Positions 1 through 10,806 of a stretch of 64,000 bases of DNA are shown here, one piece after another; position 1 is the first letter of the stretch, and each line of letters opens with the position of its first letter. Source of the stretch: Incurvaria masculella. Its lineage: Eukaryota; Arthropoda; Insecta; Lepidoptera; Incurvariidae. A program made the translations under genes and the position numbers. The DNA lies in contig OX335644.1 of assembly GCA_946894095.1 (NCBI GenBank), forward strand, positions 14,179,595-14,243,594, read 5' to 3'. Under the pieces are notes generated by a model. It searched no databases. It was not told where the DNA came from and saw only the letters and a program-made list of their open reading frames with translations.

Positions 1-269
1 CGTAATGTTAGGTGTACTGATAGTAGGGATCACTCTCAGTCGCTTCACTCTGGACTTCATAAACAGCACTCCTTTATATTACTGTCTGCCGCTGTTATCC
101 AGGATTTTAATCGTAAATCACTGTTGCTGTGGCCACAGCGGCAAAGTGCAGTGCATCTCCAGATCTTGACTATACTTTAGATAGAAGACTATAAATCATC
201 AAATATTATTCAAAACACGATTTCATTTTCTGATTAATTTAGTTTTGTCTAATGGTTGTGTGGGCGCAG

Positions 270-432
270 ATGGCTCGGCTGCAAGTGGACGGTGGCGGTG
301 TCGTTCGTGGCCTACATGCCGTTCATCGCAGCCCAGTTCTACCCCAAGGTGTACACGCTGATACCGGCCGGGCTCATGGTGGGGTTCGGCGGGGGACCTC
401 TCTGGTGCGCCAAGTGCACTTACCTCTCGGTG
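270..432 (+). CDS. UNC-93-like exon (first in window)
   Basis: The acceptor is ...GGGCGCAG at 268-269 and the donor is GTAATC at 433. The exon enters in phase 2 (the A at 270 completes a codon) and leaves in phase 0 after a valine. It encodes WLGCKWTVAV, then AAQFYPKVYTLIPAG and PLWCAKCTYLSVV, which is two membrane segments joined by a short loop. This matches the conserved early MFS-like core of UNC-93 proteins (the KWT..., QFYP and AKxTYL signatures). The upstream exon that should supply the first two bases of the codon is outside the window. Confidence 0.9.
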
Positions 433-869
433 GTAATCTGCTCTCTTTTATATTTAATTTAAAATTCAAGAAATTAAAATAGCACAACCTTTCTTAATCC
501 TTAGTTGAAATAAACATTGTCACGGGTGCCATTTCGGGCCCCCGAGCATCGATGTACCAGGTTAACCTTTGTCGCATACTGAGTGGCGAACCCTTTGCTG
601 TGTTATCTTGCTATATGCTAAAAAACCACGGAAACCCACCACGGTGGGTTTCCTCACATTTTTTTCCTATGCCGTAAAGCGTTCAGCACTCAAAACGAGA
701 AACACAGCACAGCCTTCGGGTATCCCACGGCTCCCGATTGCCTTTCTATTGGCATCATCAAATCTCAGCACATGAGAGATTACGGCCCGATTGCAGGACG
801 AAACAACCATACAAAAAACTTGTACGTGAAAAAACCCTTCGTGTGCGAGTCTGACTAATACTTGACCGG

Positions 870-1241
870 TTTTTTTGTGTAACTGGACATGGATAGCTCA
901 TACCAAATTGAACGTCAGATATTATACGCCTAACATACCACATACCAAATCGGTGTCATGCCAGGACCTACCTTATATTGCTCGGCTACATTGAACTTGA
1001 TGGATAACATGGACAATTTTCATTGTCGCTTCGACCATCGTTCATTCAATGCGATGGTACCAACCCGGGTGGAATTAACCCTACAGTAAGGAAGGGGACC
1101 TCAGGTTTTCCGTGGAATAAAAACCACGGCCAGCCACAACGGTTAAAATTGGTCACCCATCCAGAACCTAACCGCGCTCAGAGGTGCTCACTCAGCTTAT
1201 CAAATCGCAAGGCGTCGCACCACTGGGCTACCGAGGCTGCT
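870..1241 (-). repeat. SINE, 5S-rRNA-like head, near full length
   Basis: Reading on the minus strand: head GGTAGCCCAGTGG...GCGCGGTTAG...TGGATGGGTGACC, body with GGTTGGTACCATCGCATT and TCGAAGCG, then CAATGTAGCCGAGCA, and a tail TCCAGTTACAC followed by A-rich sequence (T run at 871 on plus). The GCGCGGTTAG...TGGATGGGTGACC stretch resembles box C of insect 5S rRNA. Confidence 0.8.
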
Positions 1242-1292
1242 AGAGAATATTGGGTGCTCTGGAACCATGGCGTTTGTTTCTGTGGCTGTGAG

Positions 1293-1416
1293 GTGGCGGA
1301 GCCCTACTCGAAGCTGACCGGCGTCCCGGCGGAGGTGCTGGTAGTGCGTTTCTTCGGGCTATTCTTCATGTTCTACCAGCTGGCGCAGGTCTGGGGCAAC
1401 CTCATATCCTCCTCCA
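1293..1416 (+). CDS. UNC-93-like exon
   Basis: The acceptor is ...GGCTGTGAG at 1291-1292 and the donor is GTGAGT at 1417. The exon starts in phase 0, continuing exactly from 432, and ends one base into a codon. It encodes VAEPYSKLTG, EVLVVRFFGLFFMFYQLA and QVWGNLISS, one long membrane segment with the family's VRFFG...QxWGNLISS pattern. An in-frame reading continues upstream to about 1023, but that part is the minus-strand SINE at 870-1241, so the exon is taken to start at 1293. Confidence 0.9.
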
Positions 1417-1435
1417 GTGAGTAACTTTTCGTATA

Positions 1436-1482
1436 TAACTGAATATGGATGGCTAATACTACACCGACAGTAATTATATAAG
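1436..1482 (-). repeat. SINE 3'-tail fragment
   Basis: CTGAATATGGATGGCTAATAC and ACCGACAGTAATTATA resemble the shared tail of the SINE family, minus orientation. Confidence 0.5.
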
Positions 1483-1485
1483 CAG

Positions 1486-1615
1486 ACACGTTTCTTTGCA
1501 AAGTTTATTTACGGGTTCTTCTTTACTGGGTTGATCCAATCCGCGGATCTTTGTGACGTAACTTGGTGTAGTTTGACTACCAAATAGTTTAAATAACTGA
1601 AATGAAAAAAATGAA
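1486..1615 (+). repeat. Dispersed retroelement 3' fragment, copy 1
   Basis: TTCTTTACTGGGTTGATC, CGCGGATCTTTGTGACGT and TTGGTGTAGTTTGACTACC, followed by a (TGAAA)-type tail. The same segment occurs at 46600-46722. The simple-repeat tail suggests the 3' end of a non-LTR element. Confidence 0.7.
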
Positions 1616-1622
1616 ATGATCA

Positions 1623-1714
1623 TTTTTTATGCGACCTGACATGGATGGCTAATACCACACAACTACCGTTATAATATAGGCCAATACAACCACATTCCCA
1701 AAGGAATTAGGTAC
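1623..1714 (-). repeat. SINE 3' fragment, interrupted
   Basis: It begins ATGCGACCTGACATGGATGG and continues to GGAATTAGGTAC, where the T run of the next SINE starts. The next copy appears to have inserted into or abutted this one. Confidence 0.75.
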
Positions 1715-1715
1715 A

Positions 1716-2122
1716 TTTTTTTTTATGCGACCTGACATGGATGGCTAATACCACACAACTACCGTTATGATATTAGCCCAATACACCACATTCCCGAAGG
1801 AATTAGGTGCCATGCCAGGACCTTCCCTTTGTGAGCACGGCTACATTGAACTGGATGGAAAACACGGACAATTTTTCATTGCCGCTTCGACCATCTTTTC
1901 ATCCAATGCGATGGTACCAACCCGGGCGGGCTTAAACCCTACCACCTAGTAGGGGAAGGGGACCTACAGTTTTACATGGATTCCGAATCATGGAGCAGCT
2001 CGCATGCGTGACGAAATGCACTTATCGAACTCGGAAAGAGAAAGACAGTGGTGCATGTCGGTATCGAACCCAGGCCTCTGGTACGCTAGGCCAGTCCCCG
2101 CGCCACTAGGCTACGAGCCGCT
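1716..2122 (-). repeat. SINE, tRNA-type head, full length
   Basis: About 407 bp. On the minus strand the head reads AGCGGCTCGTAGCCTAGTGG (A-box-like) ... GGGTTCGATACC (B-box-like), then the shared body with the CTACTAGGTGGTAGGG hairpin region and GGTTGGTACCATCGCATTGG, and the tail GACATGGATGG on plus ending in a T run at 1716. It matches 50195-50598 along its length. Confidence 0.88.
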
Positions 2123-2762
2123 CAAAAATACCGGCTACATGCCGCATTGAGAGATTAAATAAATAAGAATGGAGTTTTGTAACCACATCAGCCATGTATG
2201 TATACCGTTAAAGACAGTGCTAACCGTGTAAAAATATTGTAAGGAAGTTCACTCACACTTTCAGTCATCAAAATGAAATACAAATAAAGACAGAATATAA
2301 AGTAAGTGCCTACACATCATTGGACTGAATAATAGTACCTCTTTAAAGACTGCCCTTGAAACTTGCTCTTATAGTTTCAATTTCGAGTTAATATTTTGTG
2401 ATTAACCAACAACATCTACATTAAACTCAAAATTTAAATTCTTTATTTATTCAAATTTATGGGAGGATGAAATTTTCTTACAATTGCATCTTATTTTAAG
2501 ATCAAAATATAAGAAAACTGAAGTACGATATGAGAAATAATACTGACAAACTTGTAAATATAGAATTAAAATTTAAATAATTAATGTTATCACGGTATTT
2601 AAAGGGAAACAAAAAAGAAACAGGAAACAAATACCTTAATCCTCACTAGGCATGAGGAATACGAGTATTCCAAACTGAATTTCGCAAACTGCGAGAAAAA
2701 ACCAAAAAGGTCAAAGTATTTAATTTAATTTACAAACCTATTTGGATCTGAGGACGGCTGAT

Positions 2763-2872
2763 GAACGTAGCCATGCTCATAAAGGGAAGGTCCTGGCATG
2801 GCACCTAATTCATTCGGAAAAGCGGTGACATGGGGTAATATCATGACGGTGGGTGCGGTATTAACCATTCGT
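2763..2872 (+). repeat. SINE 3' fragment
   Basis: AACGTAGCCATGCTCATAAA, GGTCCTGGCATGGCACC and TAATATCATGACGGTGG match the shared 3' half of the SINE. Confidence 0.75.
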
Positions 2873-3468
2873 GTTTTGAAACCTTTGCTTGTGAAACGCA
2901 CACAAAAGTAAGCGTTTAAATTTTACTGCAACAATTGCGTGATAAATGCTGTGGTTTACAAAACAATGCAAGTAGTTAATTGATTGGACCATTGCAGGTG
3001 GCATATGATTATTATATTATTAATTTATATATTAATATGAGTATTATTATTATTATGTTATATTGTGTTGACAATTTCGTTACAACGACTGTTCCGTTTA
3101 TGATTTAGAATTTGCTCAATTATTACACTATAAATAAATGTACACATTATTTACAATAAAACGACTTACCTTTATAGATATAGAACTGTGTATATGTCAT
3201 TGAACGCATCTTGAACGGATGGACCGATTTTGACCGCCGCCACCTACCCTAGGTTCCGAACCGTTATAGTTTTTTAACAATCAAACGTTGTTATATTTCA
3301 GATACTTTTTAACCGACTTCAAAAAAAAAACAAATTTAACAAAAAAAATAACCGACTTCAAAGAAAAAGCACTAAAAAGTAAAAAATAATTTTCATTTTT
3401 GTAGTTACGATTTCTGTTATTTTTTGAGTCGGCGTCAGCCGGGCACGCGCTGCGCCAATCAAGAGAAC

Positions 3469-3510
3469 CTAGCCTAACCTAACCTAACCTAACCTAACCT
3501 AACCTAACCT
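3469..3510. repeat. Interstitial telomeric repeat (CCTAA)n
   Basis: About eight CCTAA units with one CCTAG variant, the complement of the insect telomere unit TTAGG, in the loop of the small inverted repeat of the left arm. Confidence 0.9.
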
Positions 3511-4397
3511 TGGCTGACACCGACTCAAAAAATAACAGAAATCGTAACTACAAAAATAAAAATTATTTTTTACTTTTTAGTGCTTTTTCTTTGAAGTCGG
3601 TTATTTTTTTTGTTAAATTTGTTTTTTTATTTGTTTATTTTTAGTGAATTTGAAGTACACTTACTAATTTGTACACGTCCTTTCCAATAAAAAAAGAATC
3701 ACCGAAATCGGTTGGCGTTATATTGAGTTATTCGTCCATTTGTCGCGCACATCTTAATACAAATTTAAGACTTTTATGATTTTCTTATGGATATCATTGT
3801 CAGAACTTAACCAAATTAAAATGGGACCACTTGGGAAGCACTAGCTATCATTTAAAAATATAATCATCAAAATCGGTTCACCCAGGCAAAAGTTATGAGG
3901 TAACAAACATAAAAAAAAAAAAAAACAAAAAAAAAAAAAAAACATACAGACGAATTGATAACCTCCTCCTTTTTTGAAGTCGGTTAAAAAGGAAGAGGTT
4001 ATCAATTCGTCTGTATGTCTTTTTTTTAATGTTTGTTACCTCATAACTTTTGCCTGGGTGAACCGATTTTGATGATATTTTTTTTAAATGATAGCTAGTG
4101 CTTCCCAAGTGGTCCCATTTTAATTTGGTTAAGTTCTGACAATGATATCTATGAGAAAATCATAAAAGCCTTAAATTTGTGTTAAGATGTGCGCGACAAA
4201 TTCTTATCGGAGATTCTTTTTTTATTGGAAAGGACGTGTACAAATTAGTAAGTGTACTTCAGATTCACTAAAAATAAACAAATAAAAAAAAATAACAAAA
4301 AAAATAACCGACTTCAAAGAAAAAGCACTAAAAAGTAAAAAATAATTTCTATTTTTGTAGTTACGATTTCTGTTATTTTTTCAGTCGGTGTCAGCCA

Positions 4398-4427
4398 AGG
4401 TTAGGTTAGGTTAGGTTAGGTTAGGTT
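4398..4427. repeat. Interstitial telomeric repeat (TTAGG)n
   Basis: About five to six TTAGG units, the mirror of the array at 3469-3510 in the right arm of the palindrome. Confidence 0.9.
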
Positions 4428-4651
4428 CTCTTGATTGGCGCAGCGCGTGCCCGGCTGACGCCGACTCAAAAAATAACAGAAATCGTAACTACAAAAATGG
4501 AAATTATTTTTTACTTTTTAGTGCTTTTTCTTTGAATTCGGTTATTTTTTTGTTAAATTTTTTTTCAAGTGTGATATAATGGACACCTTTTTTGATAAAG
4601 TAAAAAATTATTCACATAATATGGGAGCTAGTGTAAATCGAATTATTTATA

Positions 4652-5360
4652 ACTAGCAGCCCGTCCCGGCTTTGCACGGGCATAACATAATAAAAAAAAT
4701 GATTTTGACACAATGATACACAAATAAACCCTTCTTACGTTGAGTTCTTAAAAAAAGAGCATATACCTACATTTTAATATTTGAAATAAAAATAACAAAT
4801 TTTGTGAATGTTTTTTTTTGTATCTTTTGTATTTTTTACTTTTTATGTATTTTTCATACTATTAATTTTTTTAAAAAGGTCATAACCAGAAAACAAAAGC
4901 CCTTAAATAATTTATTGAGTTAAAGCCAAAAGTGTAAACAAAATTTGATGTTGTTTTATTTTGCACTAAATAATTAGCTACCTACAACTACTACTACTTG
5001 TAGTACTACTACTAACCTAACAACCTAACCTAATCTAACCTACAACTAAAAAGTATTTAATCGAAAATTATAAAAACTATTTAAGTCACTTATTTATTAG
5101 GATTACTAAATGTACAACATATATTAATGGGTCTAGTTCTGAAAAGAACTTTTTGAATGCGTTTAGTTACCTACTAAACTAATTATCATCAAGAGACAAA
5201 ATATTATCAAGCGACAATTTCTTAAATTCCGCACAACGCAGCGGGCGTAGCGAGCCGACTGACTCCCCTCATTTTTCAAATCCGTTCAGTAGTTTTGGAG
5301 CCTTTTCAGTTCAAATACACAAACAATCAAACCTTTCCTCTTTATATAATGGTATAGATG
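4652..5360 (+). repeat. Dispersed ACTAG...TATAGAT element
   Basis: It starts ACTAGCAGCCCGTCCCGG and ends CTTTATATAATGGTATAGAT. It carries a (CCTAA)-like stretch at 5018-5040 and the segment TCCGTTCAGTAGTTTTGG near its end. Related pieces occur at 11283-11425, 21610-21832, 26836-27960 and 55308-55510. Probably a non-autonomous retroposon; class uncertain. Confidence 0.65.
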
Positions 5361-5499
5361 TATAAAGGTTATTGAACCAATACAAAAATTAATTACGAAT
5401 TAGGTAGGGTACTTAAACTATGTTTAATTAATATTAATTTTTATTATTAATTTACAAAAAAGGACTTCATTTTCATTTATGTTAAATTTTAATCTTATT

Positions 5500-5697
5500 A
5501 TGGCCAATACCACACGTACTGTCATGAAATTAATACAATGCACTTAATAGAAACTAGGTGCCATGCCAGAACCATTCCCATTCTTTAAGAGTTAATTGTA
5601 TATTAATAAACATGAATTGCTAATATCTCACTTCCGTCACATACGCATTCCCAAAGGAACTGCGTATGTATTGTGTCATGCCAGGACCTTCCCTTCA
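5500..5697 (-). repeat. SINE fragments (two)
   Basis: 5500-5582 (GGCCAATACCACACGTACTG ... GTGCCATGCCAGAACC) and 5640-5697 (CGCATTCCCAAAGGAACTGC ... CATGCCAGGACCTTCC) are minus-orientation SINE tail pieces separated by unrelated sequence. Confidence 0.65.
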
Positions 5698-5699
5698 TT

Positions 5700-7140
5700 T
5701 GCGGTCAAATTCGATTGCCTCTGCATTTATTTCAATGTGGATATGAATGAGAACGCAACGGCAATTATTTATATAATAAGCCGCAAGTTGATAGCAAATA
5801 TACTAAACAATCTATAATGTGGTGTTCGTCGGGTCGGGTTTTTGTGATTCGACCTTGGTAGTAAATACGGGTAGAGTGTTTACTGTTTGACCTTACCTCT
5901 TGACCTTGGTGAATATTAAATTGACGAAGACGTCAAATGACGATGTTTTTTGTACACCTGAATAATTTAGATAACGCTACCTTCATTAGTCATTAGTCTT
6001 ATCTATCTACACACATCCCCGATATATCACTGTTCACTAGAACTAGTTCTAACTGTAAAGATTAATGTTATCTTCGGACAAAACAAGAATGCTTATTTCG
6101 TGCATATTTTATGCCACATTTTTAACGGATGGCGACACTTTTAGGTGCCAACGGAACCCTAATGCAAAGCCTCCGCTGTCCGTCCATCCGTCTGTCAGCG
6201 GACTGTATCTCATGAACCGAGTGTATACAGGTGTTTTTTTTAAGTGGGCTCTCAGGCCAAATCCGAAACTATAAGAAATAGCGAAAAACACTCAAAGAAG
6301 TCATGTGGCCGATTTTTATAAAAACTGAAACTGCATTATTAGATTTTTGCGAAAATCGTTTTCATAGCCGGGAATCGAACTCAAGAGAAAAATAAAGCAC
6401 TCTGTGTTATTGCAGCAGTCAATAGTGTCTCTTATAAGGAACAATTCTGTGAAGAAGTGTTTTATGGAAAAATCAAGAAATGGGTTGATTTTTAATAAAC
6501 TGTTCCATTTTTTAAAGTATTCATACATTACCCGTACCATCACAAATCAAATAATTCGAAATGTAGCTCAACACACCTGCATTCAGCATCACAACATCGT
6601 GTTCTTATTTCAAAATTGTCTAATCTCTTCACGGTTCAAAGCCATAACAAACGAAAGAATAATATATTTTAGACAATTTCATTATTGAGGGTAATTTACG
6701 TTATGTATTGAATGCATGAATACTTGAAAATCTTAATCAGTTTATTTAAAAATCAATACTTTTCTTTGGTTTGCCGTTTAATATTACTTCACAGAAATTG
6801 TTTCTTGTAAGCGACACTATAATCTGATAAAATACAGCACGTGTAATTTTTTTTCAAAACCAACGAGTTCTATTCCCAACTAAAAAAATTTTTTTTTTTC
6901 AAAAATATAATAATCCACTTTTATTTTTTATCAAAATCGGCCTCATGACACTGTTGACTGTTTTTCGCTTGTTCTTATAGATTTGCTTAGTGCCCACTTG
7001 AAAAAAAATCTATATTTCTATTACCGCTCTAAATAATCATAAAAATTAATTGTACAAGGAACGTAATTTTTTTGGGTTTAACAATGTACGATGGTACGAA
7101 ACCCTTCGAAATGGTCAAATCGGGAATACAATATTGTGTA
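5700..7140. other. Intronic, no feature recognised
   Basis: AT-rich sequence in intron 2 of the UNC-93-like gene. Short chance ORFs only. The two stretches near 6220-6310 and 6920-7000 resemble each other in inverted orientation (AAGTGGGCTC versus GTGCCCACTTGA; CTATAAGAAATAGCG versus CGCTTGTTCTTATAG), perhaps the ends of a decayed fold-back element. Confidence 0.4.
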
Positions 7141-7193
7141 TGTTGTCCATCTAATTCAATGTATTTGTGCTCATAAAGAAAAGGTCCTGCCAT
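7141..7193 (+). repeat. SINE fragment
   Basis: TTGTCCATCTAATTCAATGT and GTGCTCATAAAGAAAAGGTC followed by CTGCCAT match the shared SINE body/tail junction. Confidence 0.6.
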
Positions 7194-7906
7194 CCTTGTC
7201 CAGTAAGATAAAAATATATTTATTTAGTTTTGTCGATTGGTGGCGCGGGTAGGTCGCTGGGTTTTTGTAAAGGTTTTTTTAAAAGAGAGGCCTATATAGG
7301 TTCGCAAAAAGAAATATTTGAAAAGGTTAGGATAAAAGAAGGTGGGATGACTCACCACGATGGAGACTTCCTGACGTGTGCGGGTGGCCACCACGTTACT
7401 CCCTCTCCCACAGGATGCGGTTCAGGAACACTGTGTCCTCGACGATGAAGAGCACAGAAAGTCCTTTGGATTGTTCGTAGGTTTCGAGCACACGCGGTGC
7501 TGGCGAGGTACTCCTGGGTACCTAAGGACCCGGCGACGCGACGGCGAGATAGTTTTGGCGGAAACCGGTGCTACGATGACATGGCGTGTCCGTGCATCGC
7601 GGTATCAAAAATTGCACTGAAAGCTGGGCCTTTCAGCCTTTTCAGCCGACGCTGTCAATCTTCAGTCAATCAGGTGAAAGAGAGACAGGGACATGTGTAT
7701 GCGGGGAACAAGGATAGGACTACATTACATAGAACCACACAGCCATAGATTACTAGAAGACATTATGGCGTAACATTAATCTTCACTTCATGGGACTACA
7801 ATCACAGAAAGAGAATCTCAGCGACTTCTCCGAACTCTTTGACAATCGCCGACAATGAACGGGTGATACAATAAATATATATTTTTGTACTTTTAAAATT
7901 TTGCAG

Positions 7907-8055
7907 TTCTTTCATCCAGCCTGTTCTCCATGGAGACAAATTGGGTCGGCAACACAACCGTAGTGCCATCTCTGCGCAGTCTCCTCAACTACTCTGCGGA
8001 GTACATCGACAATATTGGAGCTACTTGCGGTGCCAATTTCTGTGGCGCTCAAAAG
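7907..8055 (+). CDS. UNC-93-like exon
   Basis: The acceptor is TTTTGCAG at 7905-7906 after a T-rich tract; the donor is GTATTAG at 8056. TT joined to the A from the previous exon gives Ile, then LSSSLFSMETNWVG, NTTVVPSLRSLLNYSAEYID and GATCGANFCGAQK. This is the extracellular-type loop of UNC-93, with paired cysteines near the CGANFC segment and two possible N-glycosylation sequons (NTT, NYS). The exon ends in phase 0. Confidence 0.92.
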
Positions 8056-8169
8056 GTATTAGCCGTTTGCTTATATATGTATGGAGAATGATGTGGAGAT
8101 TTTTTATGTTCCAATTACCGATAACCACTGTAAATCATCAAATAATGGTTCCTACTAAATATTCCTCAG

Positions 8170-8477
8170 CTTTCTGTACTCTGTCGTCTTTACCATGGAG
8201 AATGCTCTTCTGAGCTGCATAATGCCATCCTTCCTTCCCCTTTCTACAATCACTCAACGCGGAACAGTCAGGAAATGCACCCATTCACTGTCAACAGTCC
8301 CAAAATAAGAAGCAACCGATCCTCTATATGCTTATTTACGGGGTTGGTAAACTATGGAATGAAACTATGGAATTTCGAGGTATTTTCCCAAAATTAAGTT
8401 ATTTTTTTCCACAAATGTGTGGATTTCGTAATTTGTAAAAATAAACGTATTTTCTTTCTTTCTTTCTTGCTTTCTTT
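8170..8477 (+). mobile_element. LINE 3'-end fragment with (CTTT)n tail
   Basis: Non-LTR retrotransposon remnant: TGCTCTTCTGAGCTGCATAA, CAACGCGGAACAGTCAGG, CATTCACTGTCAAC and CTATGGAATGAAAC parallel the copies at 49290-49505, 13600-13915 and (minus) 10270-10575. This is the end of an RT ORF (WN-type C-terminal part) plus 3' UTR, closing with AATAAACGTATT and a (TTTC)n run at 8452-8476. Broken; lies inside a 523-bp intron. Confidence 0.7.
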
Positions 8478-8578
8478 AATCATGGAGTGAAATAGCACCT
8501 GCCCGGTCGGCATGGTTAAGAAGCACCGGTCGGGCTAGCTACGCTATACACGTGATGCATGATGTGGTCGCTGCGCAG

Positions 8579-8697
8579 GAGAATCCGAACCTGGAGCCAC
8601 CGGCTGCAGGCAAGGTCAACCTCATCGCTGGCGTATACCTGGGCTGCATGCTCACCGCCGCGCTCTGCGTAGCAATCGGCGTTGATTCGCTCACGAG
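8579..8697 (+). CDS. UNC-93-like exon
   Basis: The acceptor is CTGCGCAG at 8577-8578 and the donor is GTACGT at 8698. It starts in phase 0 (ENPNLEPPAAGK) and continues through one membrane segment (VNLIAGVYLGCMLTAALCVA) to DSLTR, ending two bases into the Arg codon. The previous intron is only 523 bp and contains the 3' end of a LINE with a (CTTT)n tail. Confidence 0.92.
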
Positions 8698-9423
8698 GTA
8701 CGTATTGTCACTTGTGCTCTGGACTCGTGTTTTGCAGAACTGGTTCTTCAATAAAAACGCAATCAAGTTTCCAGAAGGTTTAATGGCCCTTTTTCCAACA
8801 AATTTGGATGATCGAGGAAGAAGGAACAGGACCACCTGGAGTTCGGCGTGTCGGCGCGGGTGGAGAGGCTAGCGCCGACTCCTCAGGCCTTCAGACTCTG
8901 GGGTCCGCGTCAGAGTTGGGGCACTCTTGTGCCTAGCCAAGCTTCTGTTGTGTGACCAGTTGGGGCAGCTCTTGCTAATAGCCGAGCTCTTGAGATGCGA
9001 GAAGAGTTGGGGCAGCACCTGTTCATCTTGCAGGCCTCGCTACCAAGATGCTGGGCGAAACTATAAGTTCGTAGCGGCTGGTTAGCAAGGATTAGCAAGA
9101 ATGACTGGCAAGCTTACCTGAATTTCAGGAGGCTTCTCAAGCCTGCCTTAGGCAACAAAACTAGGCGTAGGTTGACCTCGAGCTAGTCATCGGTGGAACG
9201 CCCACCTTTTTTGGTGAAACAATCGAAGGCAGTTCCGTATTTAAATAAAATTAAAATTAGTTAAAGCTGGCTGCCTAGAAAGCGCCTTGGAGAACGTGGA
9301 CACTTGGCCACCGCTGGCCACGAAAATAATATCGCGAGAGTATGCACGTTCTTCTAGCTCGTGCTGGTACGTTGCGTAGGTAAGAAAAATAAACGTAAAG
9401 CGTATCACTATTTTGCTTGATAG

Positions 9424-9583
9424 GTACTCAGCGGGACGCACTGCTGCAGGTACCGGCATGTCCGGCTGCCGGCTGCTGGCGGTGACGCTGCGGCAGCTCC
9501 GGCACAAGTATCAGCTGCTCCTGCTGCCAGTGATCGCCTTCATCGGCGCTGAGCAAGCGTTTATGGCGGCCGACTTCACTGCG
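9424..9583 (+). CDS. UNC-93-like exon
   Basis: The acceptor is TTTTGCTTGATAG at 9422-9423 and the donor is GTAGGT at 9584. The single G completes the Arg codon. It encodes YSAGRTAAGTGMSG, LLAVTLRQLRHKYQ and LLLLPVIAFIGAEQAFMAAD. The LRHKYQLLLLP and IGAEQAFM..DF stretches are the best-conserved part of insect UNC-93-like proteins, so this exon is the strongest anchor for the family call. It ends in phase 0. Confidence 0.95.
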
Positions 9584-9924
9584 GTAGGTTGTCAGAGGTG
9601 TTTCTACGGATACTTGGCCCCACGGAGACCATGTTTGGAACACACTGGAGTCGGGGAGTCTGTTAGCCGGCTGCTGGCCGACTTAGCTAGGGCTACTTAC
9701 CAGCCCCGTTGGGAGATTTTTACTAGGGAGGGATGGATCGGATGATACCTCCGATGCTAGTCTGGAGAACTAGTAGTGCTAAGCTAGCAGTTGCGATGGC
9801 CGGGAGAGATTCATCAGTGCAACGGGAAATGAGTGAGCCAAGTGAACAACTTCGGCACCATAGTCGAGATATAGGAGCCAGCATATCCGACGTCTTAAGT
9901 TGTATTGAAAGGTTAGTGGCATTG

Positions 9925-9950
9925 TATATATATATATATATATATATAAT
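9925..9950. repeat. (TA)n microsatellite
   Basis: About 12 TA units within the UNC-93-like intron 9584-10077. Confidence 0.9.
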
Positions 9951-10077
9951 ATGACATCGTCCACGTGGCATTGTTCTAGTTTAAAAATCTCATTGCGCTG
10001 TAAAGATCATCAATGCCTGACCCGTGTTCGCAAATTGATGGCATTGCACTAATATATTGCTTGTGACACATGGGCAG

Positions 10078-10218
10078 GCGTATGTCGGCTGCGCGTGGGG
10101 CATCGAGAAGATCGGCTACGTGATGATCTGCTTCGGCGTATTCAACGCGGTGGCGGCGCCGCTCGCCGGACTGCTCGTGCGCACCACCGGCCGCTACCCC
10201 GTCATGCTCGCAGCTCTG
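10078..10218 (+). CDS. UNC-93-like exon
   Basis: The acceptor is CATGGGCAG at 10076-10077 and the donor is GTTTGT at 10219. It encodes AYVGCAWGIEKIGYVMICFG and FNAVAAPLAGLLVRTTGRYP, then VMLAAL. This completes the family's DFT.AYV.CAWG.. motif across the preceding intron and contains one membrane segment. Phase 0 at both ends (47 codons). Confidence 0.94.
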
Positions 10219-10269
10219 GTTTGTTGCTCTTGCCATGGAGTCGAGGAAGAGGTCGATTCTATGCACTTT

Positions 10270-10575
10270 TTTATATTAAGCGCGGCATATGGCGCATGCC
10301 AGTACCTCACAAAAGAGGCGCCCGCAACGCCCATGGACTTACGGACTTTCATAGGGGATGTAAAAACCATGCCGGCCGGTCAGATGCATTTTCACACCAT
10401 GTTTGAAGGACCCCAGGTTGTTTGTCTTCGGCAGAGAGTCGATTCCATAGTGTAGGGCTCTATAGAAAATTAATGTCGATAGTGAATGGGTATATTTCTG
10501 CCTGTTCCGTGTTGTGCCGTGGTAGAAACAGGAAGGATTATGCATACGGGGGCAGCGTTATGCAGCTCCAAAAAA
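10270..10575 (-). mobile_element. LINE 3'-end fragment
   Basis: On the minus strand: GGAGCTGCATAACGC, ACACGGAACAGGCAG, CCATTCACTATCGACAT, TATGGAATCGACTCTCTGCC, then GGGTCCTTCAAACATGGTGT and GACCGGCCGGCATGG. The reading SFKHGVKMHLTGRHGF is the kind of C-terminal RT tail (FK..V..HL.GR) seen in lepidopteran non-LTR elements. Frames are broken. Confidence 0.7.
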
Positions 10576-10806
10576 CATTATCTATGGTAAAGATCATCCC
10601 TACATTGAAGAAATATAATTAGCTAACTTTAAGAAGATTAGGTACCCTCAAAGTAAATTACACCCTGTATACTAAATGGTACTCTTGGAAAACGGCTCAA
10701 CCGAAACTTTTGAAAAAATATGTATCAATGATCATGTCAAAACAATATTTTCAACATCGCGCTTTCGGCTCATATCTGCCCTGACGCTCAAGGTCATTGA
10801 CAACAG

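Larger units (their letters stand above)
3311..4566. repeat. Nested 1.25-kb palindrome with telomere-like arrays
   Basis: Two long inverted arms (about 3311-3965 and 3995-4566) meet at a centre near 3980 (ACATACAGACGAATTGATAA facing its complement). Each arm itself contains a smaller inverted repeat: the ACCGACTTCAAAGAAAAAGC module faces its own complement around a (CCTAA)n array (3469-3510) and its (TTAGG)n mirror (4398-4427). The module is thus present four times. Arms are highly similar with a few indels. No ORF. It lies in intron 2 of the UNC-93-like gene. Confidence 0.9.

Noticed and set aside
1023..1292. Upstream extension of the UNC-93-like exon frame
   Set aside because: That stretch is the minus-strand SINE 870-1241; a proper acceptor stands at 1291-1292, and family similarity begins there.
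3469..4427. True chromosome end
   Set aside because: The TTAGG arrays are 30-42 bp, inverted to each other, inside a palindromic repeat and between exons of a gene.
9740..9970. Open frames with YIYIYI runs
   Set aside because: Translation of a (TA)n microsatellite in an intron.
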